This document shows positions 10,900-23,155 of a stretch of DNA of 64,000 nucleotides, piece after piece. Position numbers and translations under genes: made by a program. The notes beneath the pieces were generated by a model. That model saw nothing but the letters and a program-made list of their open reading frames with translations, was not told the origin of the DNA and made no database searches. The number at the start of each line of letters is the position of its first letter. Position 1 is the first letter of the stretch. Origin of the DNA: Ophiocordyceps camponoti-saundersi (nom. inval.) (taxonomy: Eukaryota; Ascomycota; Sordariomycetes; Hypocreales; Ophiocordycipitaceae). Location: the NCBI GenBank assembly GCA_003339415.1, contig PDHQ01000188.1:1-64000 (forward strand). Direction: 5' to 3'.

Positions 10900-13500
10900 C
10901 TCTTACTAGATCGAAACTAAATATTTTTTTTATATTACTTAGCACGCTTCCTTTATAGTTATTTTTACTAACTTAATATTCCCTTACTACTTAACTTAGT
11001 ATTTCTTATATTTTACTTTTTCTTATCTTTTACTATTTTACGCTCCTCTCTCGTCCCCGCTTTATTTTTTTTTTCTAATAGCCCTTATCTTAAATATCTT
11101 TTAACTACGATATTAATTTACTTCTACGCGTCGCCTACTATTAGACTTAGTAGTTAAGCTAAGATAAACGTGCTTATTCTTATATATTTTAGCACTATAT
11201 TCTACTCGTGCCCGTTCTCTATATAAATTTTCCTTCCGCTTTTTATTATACTTAATCTAGCTTTACTAAATCTTAAAATACCTTTTCCTTCCGTATAGTA
11301 TTTCTCCGTTTAGTCCTTATAGTTTATATATATCCTAATTCCTAATACCTTAAATTCCGATATCTTATTTGCCGCCTTTATTACCTTTTCCTTATCTATA
11401 TTTTCCTCCGTATTCGTAGCCTTTACTTTGCGTTATTTTAGTTATTCTAAACTAAGTACCTTTTTCCTTTTCCTCTTAGTCTTCGTACTTTTCCTCTTCC
11501 TCTCGGTTTTTATTATATAGTAAGCTAGCTTCTTTTTTCGCTTTCGCGGACTTATTATTAATAATACGGCGTAAGTTTTATTTTTAGCTTTATTAGCTTA
11601 TTATAAATCTCTCCTCTATAATATAGCTTTACGCGTATCTTTCGTATCTTTTACCGCGCTTCTTATTAGTACTATCTTACTCGAATTATTACCTCTTTTT
11701 TTCTCCTTTATCTTATTATTCCGCGCGTTTTTTTTTTTCCGCTCCCTCTCCTTTCTTATTTCCTCTAGATTTTTATTACGCTTATCTTATATACCCGATA
11801 TTTCCGATACGTTTAGCTCTCCTATTTTCTCTATTATATCCCTTAGTATAGTATTTTATACTCCTCTTTTATAAGATATACTTATTCTTATCCCCTTTCT
11901 CGCTCTTTTAATACCTTCCCTTTCCGCTTCTCCTTATAAAAAAAGGGAAATATTAGCTTAAAGATAGTACCGGACCTCTTTATTTCCTCTTACCTTATCT
12001 TCGCTTCTTACCGAACTTATAAAAACCTTATCTATAAAGCTAGCTATAAGAGATATTATTCCTCTAATATCTTTTCCCGTATTATTTATCTCCTCCTATT
12101 ATATATTTATATTATATTTTTCGCTTTATATTATTTCGCCTCTTTTATCTAATCCTTAATAATTACTTAGTTTTATTTTATCGCCTTTTATTTATATACG
12201 CGTAAATAGTTTATCTATTTTAAATACTTAGTATAAGGGCGGTATATAGAATAAGTATATCTTTTTTATTATTATTAATCCCTTACTCTTATTATAACCC
12301 TTATCTATTCTCTATCTTTTAGCTTTAAAAAGGTATTTTATATCCCCCTATCTTTTTAAACTTATAATACTAAGTTTATTAGCTACTATCTTATATAAGC
12401 TTAATATAACTATATCGATTATACTTATATATATTAGCTTCTCTCCCGCCTCTAATATAACTTAATTTTATATAAGGAGTCTTAGCTTAAGTATTAACTA
12501 TCTTACCTCTTTATACTATATTATCCTCGAAATATTAATACTAGCGATTTCGGTAACGCGGTCTAGCTTATATTTAATAAATCCCCTATTTTAGTATTAG
12601 AGTATTATTATCGAAAGGTAGCTATATTCCTATTTTTCCTTTTATTTTATATATAGTATAATAACGTAGTCGAACGCTACTCCCTTTTCTTATAAGTATA
12701 AGATCTCTTTTTATACCCTTACTATATATTTTACCCTTTCCTCCCTCCTTTCCTTTTATAAGTTAAATAGTATAAGTATTTACGTTCCCTAGTCTTATAA
12801 AAAACTACCCTAATAATATCCCCCGTTATTTAATTTCGCTTTAAAGTTAACTAGTCCGCTAATAAGCTCGTACTTACTAAGCCGCTCTTTAAGGCTATAA
12901 GCAAAAAATCTTACTTTTCCTTAAAATATCTTATTATCGTGCTTATTACTATACTTAGCTATTATTTTTAGCGCGTTATTTATAAGATATATAGTATTTA
13001 TAAGCCTTTTTTATAGAATTTTTATTAATACTTATAAGCTAAATAATAAGTATTAGTTTTACCGCTTAGTATCTTTTAGAAACTCGAATAGGTCCGTATA
13101 GTATATTTACTAATTTACGATATCGGTAAATAGTTCTACTTTATTTAATATTCTAACCTCCTTTTCTTCGCGTATATTTAGTAATAGCTTATATTAATCT
13201 AGCTATTATAATTATAGCTTAAATTAGCTTAGCTACTTAAATTATAATAATATAGGAATCGTTTTCTTTACTTTCTTAAGAATATTACTTATACTTAATA
13301 AATCCGATTATATACTTATCGAATATCTTAAAATAAGAGGTAAGAATCTAGCCTCTAGTATTACCCCCCTAAAAAAGTTTATTACTTATAATATAGCCGC
13401 TAATATTTTTAGTTCTAATATTAAATTCTCCTTTATTTTCTTTCTTAGTTAGTAATTAGCGTTTTTATTAAATAGTTCTTATACTAAATTTTATAAGAAA
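10900..13500 (-). pseudogene. Long decayed minus-strand coding remnant, unrecognised
   Basis: Reading the minus strand from about 13,480 downward gives coherent stretches for roughly 800 codons, interrupted by TAA/TAG that fit former Gln or Trp codons and by a few probable frame changes. The N-terminal and middle parts are rich in Leu, Ile, Lys and Glu and look helical, for example near 12,850 (SLKERLSKYELISGL). The C-terminal third is strongly charged with KR/E clusters, for example KERERKKKNARNNKIKEKKR at about 11,690-11,750. I see no reverse transcriptase, integrase or transposase motif. A Gag-like or DNA-binding transposon protein, or a host gene caught by RIP after duplication, are both possible. 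The poly-T run at 13,631 lies just upstream of its start. Confidence 0.4.
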
Positions 13501-13628
13501 ATAAAAAAGAAAAAAAAAATAATAACGCGAAATTTATACTTAATAGGTTTTTTTATTTTACGCTATTATATTATTATTTACGTAGTTATATAATAGTATA
13601 TACCTCTATTTTCCTTTATTCTTACCCT

Positions 13629-13630
<2 letters not shown>

Positions 13631-13680
<50 letters not shown>
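13631..13680. repeat. Uninterrupted 50-bp T run
   Basis: A pure T run between CTTACCCTTA and ATTTTACT. If read as poly(A) on the minus strand it would mark the 3' end of a minus-strand reverse-transcribed element lying to its right, but I could not identify such an element. Confidence 0.9.
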
Positions 13681-13682
<2 letters not shown>

Positions 13683-15049
13683 TTTACTATATTTTATACT
13701 TATCTTACTTAGTCTATACTTATTATACCTAATATACCTACTAAGCTACCTAGGCTACCCCTACTTTAGGGATTAACTTACCTTTATATATATATAATAT
13801 TATATTATCGAAGGTATAATTAGTAGGGCTATAAGCGTAAACTATTATAAACTGCCCCCTCCCCTTTCCTCCCCCCTTTTCGATTATTATTATCTTAAAG
13901 TTAAATTAAGTATAATTATTTTACTACTTTAAGGTATATATCCTTACTATCTTATATATATATATATATATATTATATAATATATAAATATCTTTATAAT
14001 ATTAACTTCTAATAATAAAATCGTAATATATCTTACCCTTAATCTTAATATATATTTACTACTCTAAAACGCACTCCCTGCACTTTTAAATATATATATA
14101 TATTTAGACTTTAAAGTCTAAAATATATATTATATTTATATATATATTATTAAATAACTTTTCGGCACGCTCCTTTATATAGTAATATTATTTATAAAAA
14201 ATAAGCGCGCTAGATATCTTTATATATATTTCTTATTATAACCCTTATAATTATATCTTTTTACTTTTCTCCTTAATCGGAACTAAAGACGCTTACTTAA
14301 GCTTATTATAGCCTCCTATTATTATAACCTTATTATATTTTCTAATAACCCCTATAATATTATTTTAATTATCGCTATATAATAATTATTTTTTTATATT
14401 TCCCGCTTATATTTATACTTAGTATATATTATTTATATTATATAAAAGTAAACTTTTATTTTCCTCTTTTTTAATATCTTTTAATTATTCTTATTCTTAA
14501 CTAATTTTAGAAATACTAAGTTAATTATATATATTTATATATATCTCTTAACGCTTACGTTATATTTAAAATAGCTATAATAATCTTAACTTACTTCGTA
14601 TAATTTATAACCTTAAGTTTAATATCGTTATTATCCTTATTTTAAATAATTATAATTATATTTATAACTAAATTTATAGCCGCTACTATAATTATAATTA
14701 TATAATACCGCGCTCCCTATAAACGAAATATATATATTACGTACTTACCGGACTTAAATAAGAAATATTTTTTAAAAAAGCTAGAGTTTTTTTAGTAAAT
14801 ATTATATAAGCTTAATAATATCGGGGCGTAGCTTACTATTAGATATACTAATAAGCGTCTACGCTATTATAGCACGCGCTTTATAATATTTTAATATAAT
14901 ATTATATTTAGAGACTTTACTTAGATATCGTTACTAGGGAGCGCCGCTAAACGCTTCTCCTTATCCTTCGTACTATATATTAGTATCTCCTTTTATTTAG
15001 TATATATTATTATTTTTACTTATTATAAGGGTAAATAATTAAAAGAGTT
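13681..15049. other. AT-rich stretch without recognised genes; 20-bp perfect palindrome inside
   Basis: No stop-poor frame or family match was seen. TTTAGACTTTAAAGTCTAAA at 14,103-14,122 is a perfect palindrome in a TATATA context. It could be an operator-like site or a chance hairpin, and I assign no function. The last 10-15 bp may belong to the neighbouring LTR. Confidence 0.4.
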
Positions 15050-15600
15050 TTTCTCTAATACCGGATATTTTTATTACTTTCTATTCTTAGTAAGCCTTAT
15101 TAGGGGATATTATATAATAAAAGGTAAGTATAAAATTATTATACGAAATATAAAAACTTATTAGAAAATAAAAAAAAATAACTATATAAAAAAACTAAAT
15201 TAGTAAGGTTATTAATAAAGGTCGCCGCCGCGTATATCGTAGATAACGTTATTACTTACTTTAGTTATTATTATTATTATTATCGCTCCTCGCCTTACTT
15301 AAAGAGAAGAAAAAAAAAAGGGAGGAGAGGAGAAGAAGGGAAAAAGAGAAGAGGGGAGGGTTTAGGAAAGAAAAGGGCCTTTTATATCTTTTCTAGATAG
15401 CCTATTATATAACTTACCGTTCTTTATAAGGAAGAGAGTATCGTTACTTTATTTATTTTTACTTTTTATAGCTTCCTACGCTTAGTCTTTTATATCTAAC
15501 TTTTCGCCCTTATAATACGGTAAAAATTAACGATAGTTATATTTTTATAAAATATCGTTAAAAGTAAAATACCTTAGTATATAACTACTGCTACTAACTA
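15050..15600 (-). repeat. Copia element LTR, left (3') copy
   Basis: Direct repeat of 18,455-19,000. Shared blocks are TACCGGATAT (15,059), TTAGTAAGGTTATTAAT with GGTCGCCGCCG (15,200-15,230), an A/G-rich tract with GGAGGGTTTAGGAAA, and GTTATATTTTTATAAAATATC (15,537). The same order of blocks appears in both copies. Confidence 0.75.
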
Positions 15601-16089
15601 TTAAAATATATAAGCTATTTAGATATTTAGCTATATTATACTTTTACTAAGTAAGCTAATAGTGCCCCTCTTATACTAATTTAATATAGCTAATATACGG
15701 ACTTAACCGGGCTTAAGCCCTAAGTAAGTTATAACTTAAACTATAAGGTATATTATATAATACCGCCCTTAAGGCTAGGCAGGCTAAAGAATAATTATCG
15801 TAATATTATTTCTTAATATTTAAGCTACTAAAGCCGCCCCTATTCCTTAATATAGCTAAATTTAGCTAATATACGAACTGCTAATACTTATTTACTTATA
15901 AACTTTTTATTAAGCTATCTATAATTATATCTTCTATACTTATTTACTATAAATTAAAGAAGCCTATTTAATACTTTTAGATAATTTATTTATATTATAA
16001 GTTAATATACCTTATATATACTTTATTAAGTAAGTTAATTATAGCTAACTTTACGTTCTAACTATTAGTAAATATTATAAGAGGCCTCT

Positions 16090-17560
16090 TTTATTTATAG
16101 CTAGTATTTTAAATAATATTAGAGAGCTAGATTATTATAAGCTTAGCGGGCGTAAGGGCTATAAATTTAGCCTTTATACTATTTATTATAATAATAGTTT
16201 AACGCTTTAAGCGCTACGCGATAAGGCTACTAGCGAGGAAGATAACGAACCCGGCTATTAAGGCGTAGGTTACCTAATTATCTACGAATAATATATTAGA
16301 ATAAACGCGTAGCTAAAAGTCCTTACTATAAGCTGCTCCTCTAAGCGTGATACTAAGAGATAGCGTGCCGCGTAAATAGCGGAAAAGGTGCTTTATCGTA
16401 GCTAAATAAGCGTAAGTTATATAGGAATTTGCCTCTAATAGCTTTTTTACGCTATATATAATATCGGGCCTTATACTTAAGGCTAGCTAATTAAAGCTAC
16501 TTATTCGTTTCTACTATATCGTAGCTTTTATCGCAATCTTAGCCTCTTTCTAATTATAAGGAATTATATACTTTATTAGCTATAGCGTTTTCGTAAGCTT
16601 TAAATTATTAGTATTAAATAGCTTAAAAATCTTATAGGTAAAGGAGGTTTAATATACTCGAATAGTGTAAGCTTAATAATCGCGATTAAACTTAAGGCTA
16701 AGGAATTCCTAAGGCTCTTTAAAGTATTTAACTTTATATAAATCGTTAAGAATTTCAGCCTTATTATTAATCTATACTTATATTAATACTATAAGGAGGA
16801 TATTATCTATATAAAGAACGAGGAGACTATTATTATTATAGTAATAAAAGTAAAGTTTAGAGTTAAGAGGTTTAAAATAGCGACTAGCTAAATCCTTAGC
16901 TATATGCTCGAACTACTATTATAGTAACGCGTAATACTTATAAAAAGCCCTTTTTAGGCGGCAAACGCAGCTTAATTTATCCTTAAAGCTATAAGGCTAT
17001 TTAATAAAGATATTTTTATTAAGTTTAGCGTTAATAAAGGTATTTATAATATTAAACTTAGCTTATTTAAGGTCTTATATAGCGATAAGCGTAAGGAAGA
17101 TACGAATAAATAATTAATATACTATTATAATATAAAAGTTTTTAACTAGCTAATTTATAAGATTACGATCTTCGTAAATAACTTAGCGGGCTTTCGCTAT
17201 CGGATCTGCGCCTTTAATAGGCTTCTCTATATATACCTAACGCCTAAGAAAGGTCTTTATATCGTAAAGCTTTAGTATAAGCTTCTAAGCGCCTTTTTAA
17301 TATAGTTTATTAAGTTTTTTATTTATTACGGGTATTTATTATTTATCGAAGTTAGGGAGTTTTTTTATAATATAATAATTATTAAGGGTATAGCTTATAA
17401 AAGTTTCCGTAGCTAAGGCTAAGAGAATTATTATAAGCGTCTTACTAATATATTTATTTTTATTAGCAAAGGTAATATATAGCGTAGCTATCTTAACGAT
17501 ACTTTTAGTAGCTAAATTAGCTTATATAAGCCTCTTTAATCTTCTCGTAAGTTTAGTGCT
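16090..17560 (-). pseudogene. Copia reverse transcriptase and RNase H remnant
   Basis: On the minus strand the order of motifs fits copia pol. ARxVIYEDRNLIN lies near 17,190, corresponding to the conserved Arg-Leu-Val start of the polymerase domain. LYIDNILLI is encoded at about 16,790-16,816, where the polymerase YxDD box (16,802-16,813) now reads YIDN. KAEILNDLYKVKYFKEP follows at about 16,760. The RNase H part begins with RPDIIYSV near 16,440 and RYLRGTLSLSI near 16,350. Stops are TAA/TAG only and sit mostly at Gln or Trp positions. The Asp-to-Asn change is what TpG-to-TpA does to GATGAT. Catalysis is lost and the element is dead. The copia assignment is firm at domain level; exact ends are not. 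Confidence 0.85.
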
Positions 17561-18454
17561 TTAAATCTCCTTAGATAAATAGCGCTTATAGCGTTATATA
17601 TTAGTTAAGGTAAAAGAAAGTATCGATACCTTACGTATATATTAAAAGAGTTATTTATTAGGTATTAAATTAGTTTATTAAAGCTATAAGGTACTAGCTA
17701 ATTTATTAAGATTATTACGATTATTATAATCGATCTAAAAGCTAGGAAAGCTTATAAATATAGGTAGTAATTATACCTCTTTATTAGCTTTTTTAGCTTT
17801 TTTAATTAATAGGAGAAGGGTATTTTCTTTAGAAATCGGGCGCGGTGCCTCGTTACCTTAATTAGGCGTGGCGTTTAGTAAGGGAAGGTACGAAGGGTCT
17901 CTCTTAGGCGTTTTAAATCGCTCTTTTAATAGCCTTATAAATTCCTTTTTAATACGCGATAAATTTAATAATCTAGCTATAATAGTTAGATATTTCTTCG
18001 GTTATTACTTATTATTTAGTGCGGAAAAGGGCTATAAAATACTAATACTGCTATTTTAGCTATAGGAACGTTATTCCTACCCTTTCTCTCTAAAAGGAAG
18101 AGAAATTAGCTTAAAATCGATAACTTTAACCTCTTTTTCTTCTAAATAAGCCCTAAATTTAACTAATAGGTTTTCTTTAATAGTAGGGGCCCCGGCATAA
18201 TTAATAAAGCGTATATCTTATGCCTAAATAACGGTCTCTTATTTAGGAAGCTATATTTTAAAAATATAGCTATATAAACTTTTAATACTAATAAGATAAC
18301 TTTTCTAAGCGCGGGGAGCTATCTTTTTTAATCTTACGATCTTTTCCTTTAGCTTCGTTATATATATTATATAGCCCTAAGCGTATAGCTAGCTAATATC
18401 GTATTTATAAGGTAAATTAAGTGCCTTTATAACCCTCTTAAGAAGGCTTTTTTT

Positions 18455-19000
18455 TTTTCCTTAGTACCGGATATTCTTATCTCCTTCTATTCTTACTAAC
18501 TTTTCGAGGAAGGTATTTATAAATAAAAGGTATAACGCTTCTTAAGCAATACGTAAAAGATTATCCGAAAAAAAAAAAATAACTATATAAGATAACTAAG
18601 TTAGTAAGGTTATTAATTAAGGTCGCCGCCGTAGCTATTATAGATATTATTATAACGTACCTTAGTTATCGTTATCGTTATCGCCGCTATTTACCTTACT
18701 AAAAGAGAAGAGGAAGAGAAGGAGAGGCGAAGAGAAGAAAGGAAGAAAATAAGAGGGGAGGGTTTAGGAAAAGAGAAAGCCTTTTATATCTTTTCTAGCT
18801 AAGTTATTATATAACTTACTATTTTTTGCGAGGAAGAGAGTATCGTTACTTTATTTATCTTTACCTCTTACGGCTTCCTACGCTTAGTTTTTTATATCTA
18901 ACTTTTCGCCCTTATAATACGGTAAAAACTAATAATAGTTATATTTTTATAAAATATCGTTAAAAGTAAAGTATTATAATATATACTAGCTATTACTAAT
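18455..19000 (-). repeat. Copia element LTR, right (5') copy
   Basis: Matches the left LTR through the same ordered blocks (GTACCGGATAT, GGTCGCCGCCG, GAGGGTTTAGGAAA, ATATTTTTATAAAATATCG). Similarity between this copy and the fragment at 48,920-49,110 continues about 60 bp further, to TATCTTACTAATA, while the left LTR stops earlier. The LTR may therefore extend to about 19,055, with the left copy clipped. Confidence 0.7.
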
Positions 19001-19109
19001 AAATAAAATAAGTTTATAAAAGGGTACGTACTATTATATATCTTACTAATATAAGTATATTATATTATAAGAATATAAGTAAGAGTATATAAAAATAATA
19101 TAATATTTT

Positions 19110-19565
19110 AAGTCTTATTTAAAAATATAGTTAGGACTTATATTTTTTTTTAAAGTAGCGAGTATAAAATATAACGCCCTAATCCCTTTACTTAGATATA
19201 TACTTATAACTATTTTATAATAACTATTTCTTTTTTTAGTTTTTAGCCCTTATTAATAATACTAATACTTACTTTTTAAGTATATATAAGGGAGGTATTT
19301 TCCTATATATATATATATAATATACCCCTTAGCTTATAAGCTTATTTAAATATATCTAATAAGCTTAAAAATTATTTTTAAAAATCGTAAGAATAAATTA
19401 TCTAAACTTTTAAAAGAAAAAAATATAAGAAAAAACTATAAGTATATATTTTTTATACCTCTAAATTAGTTAGGCTAGATAAGTTATTTAAGGCGGGTAT
19501 AAAAAGCTCCTCTCTCTTTTTTTCTCTCTTTTCTCTTTTCTTCCTCTTTTATCCTTATCTTTTTC
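19110..19565 (+). repeat. Family B LTR-like repeat, copy 3
   Basis: Begins AAGTCTTATTTAAAAATAT and matches copy 1 throughout, ending in the C/T-rich tract near 19,565. It starts about 55-110 bp after the copia LTR. Confidence 0.6.
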
Positions 19566-20554
19566 TTCTCCTATAATTATTTTTTTATTTTATATAGCTT
19601 TCTTTAAAGAAGATTATAAATCTTATAAGTAACTTAAGTCTTCTATCCGCCCGTAATCGTAATATCTAAAAAAGGTATCGCTTTCTTAAACTTCTAATTA
19701 TAAACTTATCGATAATATTATTTATAACTATACTAAGCGTAAATATAAGTATTTACTTACGGATTTCTTATATTATAAAATAATATATTTTTCCTTTATA
19801 AGATTCTAAGCGCTAGGTATTTTTAAAGCTTACTATCGATATTATTCTTAAGGCTAAGATTACTACGTTAGCTAAAAACGTTTACCTTAAGATTTTACGT
19901 AATTTTAAATATTTTAAGGCGATTATTATTTAGAGTTATAGCACGCGGAACTTACCGCCTTACCTTAAATACCGTCGCTTACGTATTAAAGCTTACCTTT
20001 TTTAGCGTTACGCCTCTCTTCCTAGCTTTTAATATAGCGCTTACGCTAGTTATATCTAAGCTAGATAAGGATAATACTACTCTTTTTAGCATACCGCGTA
20101 AGTAGTTAGTTCGATAAGTTAACTAGCTATTACTATTCCTAATAATAATAATATTATTAAAAATAGAGAAGTATTTAAGATAAAAGATACTCCGGAGGCT
20201 AAAAATAAATAAGATAGTTTTTTATTAGGTTTATACCTTAAATACGCTATATACTAGCTTACCGGTATACCTTACCCCTATTACCTAACTCCTACTTAGT
20301 AAGCTTAGGTTATAGTAAAGAAAACCTATTAGTTAAGAGGAGGTATCTAAACTTTTAGATAGTAGAAACGTTTATAGGTAGTAAATATAGAAGAATAACG
20401 CTTATATAAATATATTAAAAATAAAAGGAAAAAAAAAAGATAAACGTTTTTCCTAGCTAAAACTTTTAAGTATAACTTAGATTAGATAAAGTAAATTAGG
20501 CTTATAATTATTATAAGGATATAAGTTAAGGTATCTAGAAATAATATAATATCT
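19566..20554 (+). pseudogene. Family B element interior, short form
   Basis: About 990 bp between two family B repeats. A plus-strand frame ends with a basic tail near 20,400-20,445 (Lys/Arg-rich, read through TAA codons that probably derive from CAA). It shares blocks with 1,930-2,700 and 59,700-60,330. The region around 20,240-20,300 encodes a phrase similar to ITQLIRIPYPYKLT, which is clearer at 60,100. No known domain is recognised. The interior is too short for pol, so this would be a non-autonomous element. Confidence 0.45.
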
Positions 20555-21005
20555 TAAGTCTTATCTAAAAATATAGTTAGAACCTATATCCTTTTTTATA
20601 ATTAGGAAATATATATAATAACGCCTTAGTCTTACTTATTCGATATTTGCCTCTAACTATTTTATAGTAACTATTTCCTTTTTTAAGTTTTTAGCCCTTA
20701 TTTATAAGGCTAATACTTATTTTTATAGTATAAAGGAGGCATTTTCTTATATATATATACGTAATATACCCCCCTTAAGCTTATAAGCTTATTTAAAAGT
20801 ATTTAATAAGCCTTAAAAATAACTTTAAAAATCGTAAGATAAGATTATTAAAACTTTTAAGAGAAAACTTATAGGAAAAAACTATAAGTATATATCTTTT
20901 ATACCTATTAAATTAGTAAAGCTAGCTAAGTTATCTAAGTATAGTATAAAATGCCCTTTTCTCTTCCTCTCTCTCTCTTCCTTTTTCTTCTTCCTTTATC
21001 CTTTT
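20555..21005 (+). repeat. Family B LTR-like repeat, copy 4
   Basis: Full-length copy starting AAGTCTTATCTAAAAATAT and ending in a C/T-rich tract. It closes the element to its left and also precedes a second, longer family B interior to its right. The arrangement repeat-interior-repeat-interior suggests tandem elements sharing one LTR, as left by unequal recombination. Confidence 0.6.
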
Positions 21006-22740
21006 CTTTTTCTTTCGTAGGCAGTTTTCTAATTATTCCTTTACTTCTTCCTTTTCTAAGATAGATATTATAAGTCCTTAAAACCTAGGTATATATAGAA
21101 GATATCGCCTTATTAAGGTTCCGATAGCTTATCCTTAGATATTAGCTATAATAATAATTTTATTTATTAACGTAAGTCTTTACTTTAGATTCCCCGTATT
21201 CCTAATACTTAGAAATAATATAAAATACCTTTTTAGGATATAAAGCGTTATACGCTTCCTATACCTACGGTTAGCGTAATACTTTAAGCTAAAATTATAG
21301 CCGTATTATAACTTATAGTAAATTAAGTTTTAAGAGATAACGGATACTTTCGCTCGCTTCTAATTTAAAGCTATAATACTAAGAACGCGACTCTATACGA
21401 AAAATACTCTTATCTATATATACGCGCCTATCCCTTTAAGTTATATATTTCGTTACCTAGTTTCTAGTATAGTGCTTATAGCTTATATATTTAAGCTAGA
21501 AAAGGTTATTATTACTTATTATAGTATTTAATCGAAACGGCTAGGTTAATAGGGTTAAGGGGGTTTATAATTACTAATAACGATAATATTATAAAAAACC
21601 GTAAGATTATTAAACTTAAAAATATTATAAATATTTAAAATAGAGATAGGTAAATAGTTCTCTTATTATTATAGTATTTAGAGTATACTATACGCTAGCT
21701 AGCTTTAATATTATACTTATATCCCCTAACTTAGGCTTAGTAAGCTTAGGTAAACGCGGAGAAGAGACGTTAGTAGGGAAATAAACTAGTCCTTTATATA
21801 GAAAAGATAATATTAGGTAGTAAATATAAGAGATAGCAACTATAATAATAATAATATAAAATAGTAAATAAAGTAAACTTTATAATAATAGAAGGGAACT
21901 ATATAAACGATTAGTATATTAGGTAAATTTATCTTAAATCTAAGTTTATTTTAGAATTTCTTAAATAATTATCCTTAAAAAGGTTTTATAAAATAATCTC
22001 TAACCTTCGCGGAAGTTTATATCTAAGCGATCTCTATATAATTTACTTAAATATTATATCGTAACTAATACTAATAAATATTAAAATATTATATTTTAGT
22101 TAATAGCTTTAATATTTCCTTTATAAGTAAGCGTATTATTTATATATTATTATAAAAAACTTTTAGGAGGGCCGAAAGAATAATACCGAGTTTATTACTA
22201 ACGCGATAAAAAGCGTTTATTTTTTTCGTAATAAAAGTAAGTATAGGTAGTTTTACTTCGGTATTACTTATTATAATAGTTACTTATCTTCTAATTTATA
22301 TTAAATTATAATACTAAGGAGCTTAATTACGTAGCCGAATATACTTTTCCTATTTTATTAGTTTATAAAGGCGGTATTACTAAAGCGTTCTACGTATAAG
22401 GGTGCGGATTTTATATATCCCCGCTAAATATTAAACTTTATTATCGAAACTAATAGAGGAAGATTAGCGCTTAATATACTACTAGTATATACTTATTTAA
22501 AAGATTATATAAATAAATATATAGCTTTCTAATAGTTAAAAAAAAAAAAGGATTTAAACTAGAAGTAATAAGCTTCGCATAGCTAAGGGGGTTAACTAGA
22601 GACTAATATAGTTTAATTTACTAAGTGGACGCTTATATATTATTAGGAATAAGCTTTTTTAGCAAAAGTAGCTAAAAGAACTTTTTTATACTTATAACCT
22701 AAACTTAACTATTAGCTTAAAAATTATATATTTCTTAATA
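21006..22740 (+). pseudogene. Family B element interior, long form
   Basis: Similar over its whole length to 59,401-61,000. Strong anchors are AAGTTTATTTTAGAATTTCTTA (21,943; compare 60,350), ATCTAAGCGATCT (22,021; compare 60,429), and a block at 22,200-22,420 ending in GTGCGGATTTTA (compare 60,820). A plus-strand frame near 22,190 reads FFRNKSKYRQFYFGI and its partner near 60,630 reads FFYYKSKGKQFYFS, so a protein is conserved between copies. I do not recognise it. No right-hand family B repeat is seen before the family A element at 23,156, so the element is truncated or the end has decayed. Confidence 0.45.
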
Positions 22741-23155
22741 AAAGTAAACTTCTTATTCTATCTTATTCCTTAGAAGCTAGAATCTAATTAATTAAAATAA
22801 ATTTTTAATTTCGGAGATTATAAAATCTTCTTTTAGTTTAACCTTATAGTCCTTACCCCCCCTATCTTAACGTTAGTATTATAAGGTAAGATTATAGTAT
22901 AAAAAAAAGATAATAATTATATTAAGGTTAGTAGTTAGTAGATTTAGCCCTAGGAATTTAACCGTTAATAGCTATTATTCGGCCTTTATAGAGGATAGCT
23001 ATAGCTTATTATTATTATTATACTCTTATCGATTCCTTAATAATATTAGTAAGTTAGGGTTAGCTCTTTTCCCTTTGCCGGTTATATAAAGTCCTCTCTC
23101 CTCCTAAAGCGTTTAAGGATCTTATATTCGCGTTCGTTTTATTATCATTTTACTA
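22741..23155. other. Unassigned stretch between family B interior and family A
   Basis: AT-rich with some CC/GG-rich words. It may be the end of the family B interior. No gene, terminal repeat or RNA gene was recognised. Confidence 0.4.

Larger units (their letters stand above)
15050..19000 (-). mobile_element. Ty1/copia LTR retrotransposon, RIP-inactivated and internally short
   Basis: Two direct repeats of about 550 bp (near 15,050-15,600 and 18,455-19,000) enclose 2.85 kb that reads as copia pol on the minus strand. Reverse transcriptase comes first and RNase H second, as in the family. A full copia interior usually also holds Gag, protease and integrase (about 4 kb), so most of that 5' part (right side) appears deleted. 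Weak minus-strand frames at 17,560-18,450 might be the end of integrase. Part of another LTR of this family lies at 48,920-49,110. Boundaries are approximate. Confidence 0.8.

Noticed and set aside
13631..13680. T50 as poly(A) tail of the 10.9-13.5 kb minus-strand frame
   Set aside because: For a minus-strand transcript the tail would lie at the low-coordinate end, but T50 is at the upstream (high-coordinate) side of that frame.
17868..18059. Open 63-codon plus-strand frame starting at GTG
   Set aside because: It lies inside the minus-strand copia element, starts at a codon that eukaryotes rarely use, and has no domain. It is likely an antisense shadow.
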